This document shows positions 6,399 through 13,009 of a stretch of 14,123 bases of DNA, one piece after another. The notes beneath the pieces were generated by a model. That model searched no databases and was not told where the DNA came from. It worked only from the letters and a program-made list of their open reading frames with translations. Each line of letters opens with the position of its first letter. The first letter of the stretch is position 1. The position numbers and the translations under genes are program-made. This stretch comes from an uncultured Eubacteriales bacterium. GTDB taxonomy: Bacteria > Bacillota > Clostridia > Christensenellales > CAG-138. The stretch is taken from contig UREK01000039.1 of the NCBI GenBank assembly GCA_900546845.1, forward strand, positions 1 to 14,123. Direction: 5' to 3'.

Positions 6399-6659
6399 CA
6401 ATCCCCCGTCAGCACTTGCGTCGCTGGAATACGGCAATCCCCCGTCACGGCTTACGCCGTGCCACCCCCTTTCAGAAAGGGGGCGTTTGGGGGTGGTGAA
6501 CTCCAACGGGTTTCGTATTCGGATAGCGCATGAGAGCGCACTGACCAAAAGGCTCCTTTTGAAAGGAGCTGTCCGCGAAGCGGACTGAGGATTGTCCTTA
6601 TTCGCGCGGCCTTTGTGAACTGTGGGGCAGTCAACGGCGCAAGCCAGGACTGAGGATTG
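6399..6659. repeat. Dispersed composite repeat, copy B, with a tandem left-end duplication
   Basis: The full unit starts at 6435 (CAATCCCCCGTC) and has its first right end at 6594 and its extended right end at 6659. Left-arm hairpins are CACGGC/GCCGTG (6446-6461, TTAC loop) and CCCCCTTT/AAAGGGGG. Right-arm hairpins are GCTCCTTT/AAAGGAGC and GTCCGC/GCGGAC (6571-6585). A 36-bp partial left end (6399-6434) precedes it in tandem, both sharing ATACGGCAATCCCCCGTCA. The copy fills most of the gap between ortB and oraS. The rest of the gap (6302-6398 and 6660-6778) shows no promoter or riboswitch that I can defend. Confidence 0.75.
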
Positions 6660-6778
6660 TCTTACCCGCGCAGCCCTTCCCGGCCGATGGGCAGCGCATC
6701 ACAACACAAAACACCCTCCCCCCGAGGGAGCGCGAAACTCAAAGCAAACGAACACAACAAAAACCAGGAGGAACCAAC

Positions 6779-7129
6779 ATGAAACGGGCAGACGATTATC
6801 AGGAAAGGCGCGCGCACCTGGCGAACCTTTCCGACGAGGAGCTCGAGCAGCGCTTCTGGGCGCTGGCCGGGCAGATCACCGAGCCGCTCCTCAAGATGGG
6901 GTATGAGTACACCTCGCCCTCCATCGAGCGCAGCGTGCTGCTGCGCATGGGCTTTTCGTCCATCGAGGCAAAGCGCATCGTGGACGGCTGCATGGAGCGC
7001 AACCTGATCGCCCACGGCGCGGGCAACGTGGTATACCGCCTTGCCAGGGCGCAGGGCACGGATGTGCGCACCGCAGGCCTCGCGCTTTGCGAAGACCGGC
7101 TTTGGGATGAAGCCGCGGCGCAGTTTTAA
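6779..7129 (+). CDS. oraS: D-ornithine 4,5-aminomutase, small subunit
   Basis: The 116-residue protein is the small partner of the adenosylcobalamin- and PLP-dependent D-ornithine 4,5-aminomutase, which moves the terminal amino group of D-ornithine to give 2,4-diaminopentanoate. It is mostly helical and charged, beginning MKRADDYQERRAHLANLSDEELEQRFW, with the stretch EYTSPSIERSVLLRMGFSS in the middle that I recognise as OraS. A strong AGGAGG site lies just before the ATG. The length fits the roughly 120-residue small subunit known from C. sticklandii. The oraE gene follows after only 12 bases, so the two subunits are co-expressed. Confidence 0.93.
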   Translation: MKRADDYQERRAHLANLSDEELEQRFWALAGQITEPLLKMGYEYTSPSIERSVLLRMGFSSIEAKRIVDGCMERNLIAHGAGNVVYRLARAQGTDVRTAGLALCEDRLWDEAAAQF

Positions 7130-7141
7130 CGGAGGTGCGAT

Positions 7142-9364
7142 ATGAGCGATTACAAACTTGACCCGAACAAGAACATCGACGTATCCGAAATCTTAAAAGA
7201 CCTTGAAAATTACCGTCCCCGCAGGCGCGGCTGGACGTGGCGCGAGCCTGCCCCTGGCCTCAAGATGGGCCCCTTTGAATACCAGGATTGCTCCAAGCCG
7301 CTGAAAAACTCCGTGCCGCTGCCGCCGGCGCACTATTTCGACGACATCGACCCGCAGCCGATGCCCGTCATCACCACAGAGATCGCTTCCGGCCGCTTCG
7401 AGGACGATATCCGCCGCATGCGCATGGGCGCGCATCACGGCGCGGATCACATCATGGTTATCCGCACGGCAGGCCAGAGCCATTTCGACGGCCTCATCGA
7501 GGGCACCCCGCAGGGCATGGGCGGCGTGCCGATCACCCGCAAGCAGGTCCGGGCCCAGCGCAAGGCGCTCGACATGATCGAGGACGAGGTGGGCCGCCCC
7601 ATCAATTACCACAGCTATGTTTCCGGCGTCGCCGGCCCGGACATCGCCGTCATGTTCGCGGAAGAAGGCGTCAACGGCGTGCATCAGGACCCACAGTATA
7701 ACGTCATTTACCGCAACATCAACATGGCGCGTTCCTTCGTGGACGCGTGCGAATCCAAGAAGCTCATCGCCTGGGCGGGCATGGCGCAGATCGACGGCGC
7801 GCACAACGCCAACGCCACCGCGCGCGAGGCCTGGAAGGTCATGCCGGAGCTGATGGTGCAGCACGGCATCAACGCCATCTTCTCCGCGAAGGTCGGCATC
7901 GACAAAAAGAACATCTGCCTTTCCACCGTGCCGCCGACGGCAACCCCCGCCCCCTGCGTGCATATGGATCTCCCCTACGCCGTGGCGCTGCGCGATCTTT
8001 TCCACGAATACCGCATGCGCGCACAGATGAACACCAAGTACATCGAATCCTCCACCCGCGAGGCGACGGTAACCCACGTGCTCAACATGCTCATCTCCAA
8101 GCTCACGAGTGCGGACATCCAGTCCACCATCACGCCGGACGAGGGCCGCAACGTGCCCTGGCACATCTACAACATCGAAGCGTGCGACACGGCCAAGCAG
8201 GCGCTCGTGGGCATGGACGGCCTCATGGACATGGTCGAGCTCAAGAAGGACGGCTACCTGCGCGAGAAGGCCCGCGAGCTCAAGGAGCGCGCGATCCTCT
8301 TCATGGAGGAGATGGTCGAGCAGGGCGGCTACTTCGCGGCGGTCGAGGCCGGGATGTTCGTGGACAGCGGCATCTACCCGGAGCGCAACGGCGACGGCAT
8401 CGCCCGCAAGCTCTCTGGCGGCATCGGCGCGGGCACGATCTACAAGCGCGAGGCGGATTACATGGCCCCCGTCACCGCGCATTACGGCTACAACAACATC
8501 GCCCAGTACGGCGCAACAAATCCCTCCGACCTCATCGGCGGCTGCACGCTGGAATGCCCGGAGAAGATCGTATACATCGACGAACTGGACGAGGAGGATA
8601 ACTGCAACGTGCGCATGGCCGAGGTGCAGGACTTCGCCCAGCCGGGCGCGAAGCTGATCCGCCCGGAGATGGAATGGCTCGCGGACGGTACCGTGATGCT
8701 CACGATGTTCTTCCCCGCGGAAAAGCATATTGCGGAGGCGGCAGCGCTCGAGTGCGCGAAGCGCATGAACCTCACGGATTGCGAGGTTATTTCCAAGGAA
8801 ATCATGCACGGCGCAGAGGGCACGCGCATCGAGCTCAAGGGCAAGGTTCCCTTCGCCATCGAGATCGACAAGCTCGTGATCCCCGAGGAACCGGACGTGA
8901 TGAGCGACGACGAGATCCGCGCGGACATCGAACGCAGGCCGATGCGCGTCGTGTGCGGCACGGTCGGCGAGGATGAACACTCCGTCGGACTCCGGGAGAT
9001 CATCGACATCAAGCATGGCGGCATCGAGAAATACGGAATCGAGGTGCATTACCTGGGCACCTCCGTCCCGCCGGAGAAGCTCGTGAACGCGGCGATCGAG
9101 CTCAACGCGGACGCGATGCTCGCCTCCACCATCATCAGCCACGATGATATTCATTATAAGAATATCGCCAAGATCAACCGCATCGCCACCGAAATGGGCG
9201 TGCGCGACAAGCTGATCTTCGTTGCGGGCGGCACGCAGGTCGCCTCTGCGCAGGCGCGCGCCAACGGCGCGGACGAAGGCTTCGGCCGCGGCAGCCGCGG
9301 CCACCACGTGGCTACCTTCCTCGTGAAGCGCCGCCGCGAGATGGAAGCCGAAGGAAAGATCTAA
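7142..9364 (+). CDS. oraE: D-ornithine 4,5-aminomutase, large catalytic subunit
   Basis: The 740-residue catalytic subunit carries both cofactors. The N-terminal two thirds correspond to the TIM-barrel that binds PLP, substrate and the adenosyl group. The C-terminal part (from about residue 600) is the Rossmann-like cobalamin domain. It contains the D-x-H-x-x-G motif as D611-E-H613-S-V-G616, the histidine being the lower cobalt ligand, and K624 (DIKHGG), which I take as the lysine forming the PLP imine in the resting open state. The pair is 11 residues apart, the same spacing as His618 and Lys629 reported, from memory, for the C. sticklandii enzyme. GGAGG precedes the ATG. A hairpin-rich segment and a composite repeat follow the stop. 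All key residues are present, so the enzyme should be active. Confidence 0.95.
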   Translation: MSDYKLDPNKNIDVSEILKDLENYRPRRRGWTWREPAPGLKMGPFEYQDCSKPLKNSVPLPPAHYFDDIDPQPMPVITTEIASGRFEDDIRRMRMGAHHGADHIMVIRTAGQSHFDGLIEGTPQGMGGVPITRKQVRAQRKALDMIEDEVGRPINYHSYVSGVAGPDIAVMFAEEGVNGVHQDPQYNVIYRNINMARSFVDACESKKLIAWAGMAQIDGAHNANATAREAWKVMPELMVQHGINAIFSAKVGIDKKNICLSTVPPTATPAPCVHMDLPYAVALRDLFHEYRMRAQMNTKYIESSTREATVTHVLNMLISKLTSADIQSTITPDEGRNVPWHIYNIEACDTAKQALVGMDGLMDMVELKKDGYLREKARELKERAILFMEEMVEQGGYFAAVEAGMFVDSGIYPERNGDGIARKLSGGIGAGTIYKREADYMAPVTAHYGYNNIAQYGATNPSDLIGGCTLECPEKIVYIDELDEEDNCNVRMAEVQDFAQPGAKLIRPEMEWLADGTVMLTMFFPAEKHIAEAAALECAKRMNLTDCEVISKEIMHGAEGTRIELKGKVPFAIEIDKLVIPEEPDVMSDDEIRADIERRPMRVVCGTVGEDEHSVGLREIIDIKHGGIEKYGIEVHYLGTSVPPEKLVNAAIELNADAMLASTIISHDDIHYKNIAKINRIATEMGVRDKLIFVAGGTQVASAQARANGADEGFGRGSRGHHVATFLVKRRREMEAEGKI

Positions 9365-9366
9365 CC

Positions 9367-9412
9367 GGATGGTTCCCGCCCTGCCCGGAAACCATCTGGG
9401 GCAGGGCGGGAA
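9367..9412 (+). other. Strong interleaved hairpin after oraE
   Basis: Just three bases past the oraE stop, TTCCCGCCCTGCCC (9373-9386) pairs perfectly over 14 bp with 9399-9412. A second pair of arms, GATGGTT (9368-9374) and AACCATC (9390-9396), interleaves with it, giving the order a-b-a'-b'. The two stems could form a pseudoknot, or they compete for the shared TT. There is no T run afterwards, so it is not a standard intrinsic terminator; it may protect the oraE end of the message or limit read-through. Confidence 0.55.
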
Positions 9413-9455
9413 ATTGGCAATGCACAATGGACGGCTGGCGGTTTTCCGAATACGC

Positions 9456-9735
9456 CAATCCTCCGTCAGCGCTTACGCGCTGCCACCTCCTTTCAAAAAG
9501 GAGGCTTTGGGGAGCGGTTCATCCCAGCGCTTTTTCGTATACGGACACCGTGCGAAAGCGCTCAAACCAAAAGGCTCCTTTGGCAAAGGGGCGGAGCCGA
9601 GTGCGCCCAGTGGGCGATGCAGCGAGGCGGAAGCCCCGTGAGCAAGGGAGCGCAAGGAAGCCGCCCCTGCGGCGACACGGCGCGACCATTGCGAACTGTG
9701 GGGCCTGTCACGGCGTAAGCCGTGACTGAGGATTG
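9456..9735. repeat. Dispersed composite repeat, copy C, carrying the 112-bp module
   Basis: Left arm: CAGCGC/GCGCTG (9467-9482, TTAC loop) and CCTCCTTT/AAAGGAGG (9486-9504), the latter changed at both partners relative to the CCCCC/GGGGG version in other copies. The right arm begins AAAAGGCTCCTTTGGCAAAGG and is then interrupted by the module at 9590-9701. The end is a perfect hairpin GTCACGGC/GCCGTGAC with a GTAA loop (9707-9726) followed by TGAGGATTG. The repeat produces short open frames that I do not regard as genes. Confidence 0.7.
9590..9701 (+). repeat. 112-bp module, plus orientation
   Basis: This segment, GGCGGAGCCGAG to GCGAACTGTGG, matches the reverse complement of 11479-11590 over its full 112 bases with about a dozen differences by eye. 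It holds several short inverted repeats, including GCGCCCAGTGGGCG. A CCGC/GCGG hairpin at 9661-9672 has loop CCCT here and TTTA in the other copy. Copy D (11250-11413) shows the same right arm without the module. Confidence 0.65.
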
Positions 9736-9789
9736 TATCCGCCGCAGCGGTTCATTGTTCATTGTCAATTATCAATTAGGAGTAAGCCT

Positions 9790-11151
9790 ATGTTCATCGA
9801 CGTTCTTGTGGCCGAGATCGGCTCCACCACCACGCTGGTCAACGCGTTTTCCGGCATCGCCGGGGACGCGCCGCGCTTCGTCGCGCAGGGGCAGGCCCCG
9901 ACGAGCGTGCTCGAGGGCGACGTGCGCGTTGGTCTCCGGGGCGCGATCGCGGACATGCAGGCAAAGGAGGGTTGGGACAGCCTCGAATACGGCGAGATGT
10001 TCGCCACAAGCTCCGCCGCGGGCGGGCTTCGCATGTGCGTATGCGGCCTTGTTTACGACATGACGGTCAAGGCCGCGGAGGCCGCTGCCCTCGGCGCGGG
10101 CGCGATCGTGAAGCTGGCGACGGCGGGCAAGCTCTCGGAGTTCGACCTGATGGACCTGCAAGCGGCGCAGCCGAATCTCATCCTGCTCGCAGGCGGCACG
10201 GATTACGGCGAGCGGGAAACGGCGCTTTTCAACGCAGAGCGCATTGCGGAATCCGGCCTGCGCGTGCCGGTCATCTATGCGGGCAACGTGCAGAACCAGA
10301 CGCATGTCAAAACCATCTTCGAGCGCGCGGGCGTGCCCTGCACGGTCACAGAGAACGTTTACCCCAAGCTCGACCTTTTAAACATCGAACCCGCACGGCG
10401 CATCATCCATGCGGTGTTCGAGGAGCACATCGTCAAGGCTCCCGGCATGGAGCATATCCGCGACATAGTCACCGGCGCGATCATGCCCACCCCCGGCGCA
10501 GTGATGGAAGCCGCGCAGCTGCTTTACAACGAGATCGGCGACCTTGTGGTCGTGGACGTCGGCGGCGCGACGACGGACGTGCACTCCGTCACCGCCGGGT
10601 CGGATGAGATCGCCTCCATCCAGACGCGGCCGGAACCCTTCGCCAAGCGCACGGTGGAAGGCGACCTTGGCCTTTATGTGAACGCGAAGAACCTTGTCGC
10701 CATGTTGGGCGAGGATGCGCTTTCCCGCGAGCTTTCGCTGGACGTTCCCGCCGTAATGGCCCGCTACAAGCCCATCCCGGATACGGAGGAGCAGTTCCGC
10801 CTGACGGAGCGCCTCTGCCGGGAGGCCGGCGTCCGGGCGCTGACGCGCCACGCGGGCGCGCTGCGCTACATCTATACCCCCTCCGGCCGCAAGACCGTGG
10901 CCGAGGGCAAGGACCTGACGCAGGTGAAGTACATCGTCGGCACAGGCGGCGCGCTCACGCGCCTGCCCCACCGGGAGGCGCTGCTGCGCGCCCTCGCGGA
11001 CTGCAATACCGCGAAGATGATGCTCTACCCGCGCGCGGGCGAGCTTGCCCTGCTCTTTGACGATGATTACATCATGGCCTCGCTGGGCGTGCTCTCCAAG
11101 CGCTACCCGGAAGCCGCGCTGCGCCTGATGAAGCGCTCTCTCGGCATCTGA
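9790..11151 (+). CDS. MutL/GlmL-family ATPase, probable reactivase of the ornithine aminomutase
   Basis: The 453-residue protein resembles GlmL/MutL, encoded beside adenosylcobalamin-dependent glutamate mutase and relatives and belonging to the actin/Hsp70/hexokinase ATPase fold. The N-terminal phosphate loop is seen as VAEIGSTTTLVNAF (residues 6-19), and a second nucleotide-binding motif, DLVVVDVGGATTDVHSV, appears near the middle. A late glycine-rich turn (YIVGTGGALTRLP) completes the set. Family knowledge suggests it exchanges damaged cobalamin or helps load the cofactor; its place between oraE and orr makes OraSE the likely client. AGGAG lies upstream of the ATG at 9790. DNA-repair MutL is unrelated despite the shared name. 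Family confident, client inferred. Confidence 0.88.
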   Translation: MFIDVLVAEIGSTTTLVNAFSGIAGDAPRFVAQGQAPTSVLEGDVRVGLRGAIADMQAKEGWDSLEYGEMFATSSAAGGLRMCVCGLVYDMTVKAAEAAALGAGAIVKLATAGKLSEFDLMDLQAAQPNLILLAGGTDYGERETALFNAERIAESGLRVPVIYAGNVQNQTHVKTIFERAGVPCTVTENVYPKLDLLNIEPARRIIHAVFEEHIVKAPGMEHIRDIVTGAIMPTPGAVMEAAQLLYNEIGDLVVVDVGGATTDVHSVTAGSDEIASIQTRPEPFAKRTVEGDLGLYVNAKNLVAMLGEDALSRELSLDVPAVMARYKPIPDTEEQFRLTERLCREAGVRALTRHAGALRYIYTPSGRKTVAEGKDLTQVKYIVGTGGALTRLPHREALLRALADCNTAKMMLYPRAGELALLFDDDYIMASLGVLSKRYPEAALRLMKRSLGI

Positions 11152-11161
11152 TTGGGGAAAG

Positions 11162-11179
11162 GCCGGGGCTTATCCCGGC
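11162..11179 (+). other. Small GC-rich hairpin after the MutL-like gene
   Basis: GCCGGG (11162-11167) pairs with CCCGGC (11174-11179) around a six-base loop, ten bases after the stop codon. It is followed by AGGTTTG, which is not a convincing U tract, so a terminator is only a possibility. From 11180 to 11249 I see nothing further. Confidence 0.25.
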
Positions 11180-11249
11180 AGGTTTGCCGAAACGCGGCCT
11201 GGGTAAGGCAGTCCTCCACCATGCTCTGCGAAACGGCTTCTTGATACGG

Positions 11250-11413
11250 CAATCCCCCGGCATGCTAACGCATGCCATCCCCTTTCAAAAAGGGGGCGCT
11301 TGGGAGTGGTGAATTCCAATAGGTTTCGTATTCGGACGGTGTGCGAGAGCGCACAGCCCAAAAGGCTCCTTTGGCAAAGGAGCTGTCCTGGCGTAAGCCA
11401 TGACTGAGGATTG
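11250..11413. repeat. Dispersed composite repeat, copy D (core length, no extension)
   Basis: Left arm: CAATCC start, hairpin GGCATGC/GCATGCC (11259-11276), then CCCCTTT/AAAGGGG. The inner core has TTCGTATTCGG and a TGTGCG/CGCACA hairpin with an AGAG loop. Right arm: GCTCCTTT/AAAGGAGC, then GTCCTGGC/GCCATGAC (one mismatch, GTAA loop, 11385-11404), ending TGAGGATTG. It is followed directly by the second repeat block. Confidence 0.72.
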
Positions 11414-11716
11414 TTCCCGCCGCTGCGGTTAAGCCGTTCGGCAGCGCATTCCCGTGGCGGCCCATCCCCTCGCCCCATCCACAGTTCTCAATGGTCGCGC
11501 TGCGTTGCCGCTAAAGCGGCTTCCTAGCGCTTCCTTGCTCACTGGGCTTCCGCCTCGCTGCATCGCCCACTGGGCGCGCTCGGCTCCGCCCCCTTTGCGG
11601 GAAGGGGAATGTGGGATGAAGGGGCTTCGCCCCTTCACCGCCTATGGGGAGCGCACACCCCAAAAGGCTCCTTTTGAAAGGAGCTGTCAACGGCGTGAGC
11701 CGTTGACTGAGGATTG
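11414..11716. repeat. Second dispersed repeat block, copy 2, with 112-bp insertion and a composite-repeat right end
   Basis: The block starts like 592-711 (CGCCGCTGCGGTTAAGCC, then GTGGCGGCC and CCCCTCGCCCC). It is interrupted by the module at 11479-11590 and resumes at GCGGGAAGGGGAA, with a perfect GAAGGGGC/GCCCCTTC hairpin (11618-11636). After GCCCCTTCACCGCC it joins a right arm of the composite repeat: CCCCAAAAGGCTCC, GCTCCTTT/AAAGGAGC and the perfect GTCAACGGC/GCCGTTGAC stem with GTGA loop (11686-11707), ending TGAGGATTG at 11716. It is clearly a mosaic. Confidence 0.65.
11479..11590 (-). repeat. 112-bp module, minus orientation
   Basis: This is the inverted partner of 9590-9701, of identical length, sitting within the second repeat block. 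The matching block at 592-711 has no module: there CGCCCC runs directly into TTCCCGG, whereas here CGCCCC occurs on the left and CCGCCCC on the right of the insert. That gives a filled and an empty site in the same window. Confidence 0.65.
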
Positions 11717-11853
11717 TCGTATTACCGCAAGCGGCGGCATTTAACCAGCTCCCACAGCAACGCCGCCGACCGTCTCTCCAATATGGGAATTTTTCCCCGC
11801 AACCCAAACTTCCCCAAACATAGAAATTGCAAAACATCGCCGGGAGGGTTATT
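11717..11853 (+). promoter_or_regulatory. Leader region of orr, no clear promoter
   Basis: Between the last repeat end and orr lie 137 unique-looking bases. They contain GGGAATTTTTCCCC (a small GGGAA/TTCCC palindrome at about 11785-11798) and, just upstream of the ATG, the ribosome binding site GGGAGGG. I see no convincing -35/-10 pair, so orr either depends on read-through from upstream or has a weak promoter here. Confidence 0.25.
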
Positions 11854-12936
11854 ATGTATCCAAGGATTATTGCCGATCTGGATCAGCTGCGAGAGAACAT
11901 GGAACGCATGATCGCGCTTTGTCATGGGCAGGGGCTCACCGCCGCGCTCGTGAGCAAGTGCGTGTGCGCGGATGCGCGCATCGCCGCTGTGATGGCGGAA
12001 ACGGGCGCGGATTTCCTCGCGGATTCCCGCGTGCAGAACCTGGCGCGCCTGCCGCGAAGCAAGCCGCGCTATCTGCTACGCGTCGCCCAGCCTTCGGAGG
12101 TGGACGACGTGGTTTGCCACGCGGAGGTCAGCCAGCAGAGCGAACCTTACACCGTGCGCCTCCTCGGTGATGCCGCGGCGAGGCAGGGCAGGCGGCACAA
12201 GGTCGTGCTCATGATCGACATGGGCGACCTGCGCGAGGGCGTGCCGTTCTTCGACATGGAGGGCGTCCATGCGCTCGCGGAAGCCGTCATCGCCTGCCCG
12301 GCGCTCGAGCTTTACGGCGTGGGCGTGAACATGACCTGCTTTGGCGGCGTGCTCCCGAGCCAGGAGAATCTCTCTGGCCTCGTACGCATCGCGGATGGGC
12401 TCCGGCGGCGCTACGGGCTCCCCATCCCCTTTGTTTCCGGCGGCAACTCCAGCGCGCTCACCATGCTGCGCGAAGGGACTATCCCAAAAGGCATCACCAA
12501 CCTGCGCATCGGCGAAGGCTGGCTGCTTGGCAACGACACCGGCGCACTCAAACCCATGGAAGGCTTCCACGCCGGCTGCTTCACGCTGGAAGCGCAGCTC
12601 GTGGAGGTCAAGCGCAAGCCCTCCAAGCCCATCGGCGATTGCGGCGCAAACGCCTTTGGCGAAAAGGTCGAGTTTGAGGACCGGGGCGAAATGCTGCGCG
12701 GCATCTGCGCCATCGGCCGGCAGGATGTGGAGCCCGGCGGCCTGACCCCGCAGGATGCACGCGTGGAGATCCTCGGCGCGAGCTCGGATCACCTCATCGT
12801 AAACCTGACGGAAGCGCCGGGCTACCGGGTGGGCGACGTGCTTTCCTTCAACCTGGATTACGGTGCGCTCCTGCACGTCTATACCAGCGAATACGTCTTC
12901 AAGGCATACCGGACGGCCGCCCCGTTTATCGGCTGA
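11854..12936 (+). CDS. orr: Ornithine racemase
   Basis: The 360-residue PLP enzyme interconverts L- and D-ornithine, supplying the D-isomer that the aminomutase needs. It has the alanine-racemase-type N-terminal TIM barrel: MYPRIIADLDQLREN at the start, the likely PLP lysine K35 in AALVSK, then ADFLADSRVQNL, VVLMIDMGDLREGV, GVGVNMTCFGG, VSGGNSSAL and ITNLRIGEGWLLG, all patterns I recognise from Orr and its relatives. A small beta domain closes the protein. The ATG at 11854 has GGGAGGG seven bases upstream; an in-frame ATG nine codons earlier lacks a site. YhfX-like or other amino-acid racemases share the fold, but the operon context makes ornithine the substrate with good confidence. In this cluster it lies near the end, between repeats and the carbamoyltransferase. 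Confidence 0.92.
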   Translation: MYPRIIADLDQLRENMERMIALCHGQGLTAALVSKCVCADARIAAVMAETGADFLADSRVQNLARLPRSKPRYLLRVAQPSEVDDVVCHAEVSQQSEPYTVRLLGDAAARQGRRHKVVLMIDMGDLREGVPFFDMEGVHALAEAVIACPALELYGVGVNMTCFGGVLPSQENLSGLVRIADGLRRRYGLPIPFVSGGNSSALTMLREGTIPKGITNLRIGEGWLLGNDTGALKPMEGFHAGCFTLEAQLVEVKRKPSKPIGDCGANAFGEKVEFEDRGEMLRGICAIGRQDVEPGGLTPQDARVEILGASSDHLIVNLTEAPGYRVGDVLSFNLDYGALLHVYTSEYVFKAYRTAAPFIG

Positions 12937-13009
12937 AGGCATGGGCCGCCGGCGCTCCCAACCCCAACAATATCCCGTATGCAAAAAATAAACGAAAAGG
13001 AGACTGAAC

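Larger units (their letters stand above)
9412..9770. mobile_element. Possible MITE-like composite element bounded by 21-bp inverted repeats
   Basis: The 21 bases at 9412-9432 (starting AATTGGCAATGCACAATGG) and the reverse complement of 9750-9770 (starting AATTGACAATGAACAATG) agree except at three positions. They enclose copy C of the composite repeat in the gap between oraE and the MutL-like gene. No transposase is encoded. The right end lies immediately before the AGGAG ribosome binding site of the next gene. A target-site duplication is not obvious to me. Confidence 0.45.

Noticed and set aside
5171..6448. A 425-codon open frame on the minus strand opposite ortB
   Set aside because: Antisense shadow of ortB that also begins inside a dispersed repeat; no domain recognised.
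6660..6778. Cobalamin riboswitch upstream of the B12-dependent mutase genes
   Set aside because: I looked for the conserved B12-box pattern and the large stem arrangement and did not see them; the segment has only a weak CCCTC/GAGGG pairing.
9367..9412. Ordinary rho-independent terminator after oraE
   Set aside because: The stem is strong, but there is no T run on either strand after it, so I describe it as a structured element instead.
7193..9427. A 744-codon open frame on the minus strand opposite oraE
   Set aside because: It is a mirror of the GC-rich oraE codon bias, rich in His, Ala, Val, Arg and Leu with no recognisable domain. OraE itself has all its catalytic residues.
489..11716. 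CRISPR array
   Set aside because: The repeats are long, few, unevenly spaced by kilobases and located in separate gene gaps; there are no uniform spacers and no cas genes.
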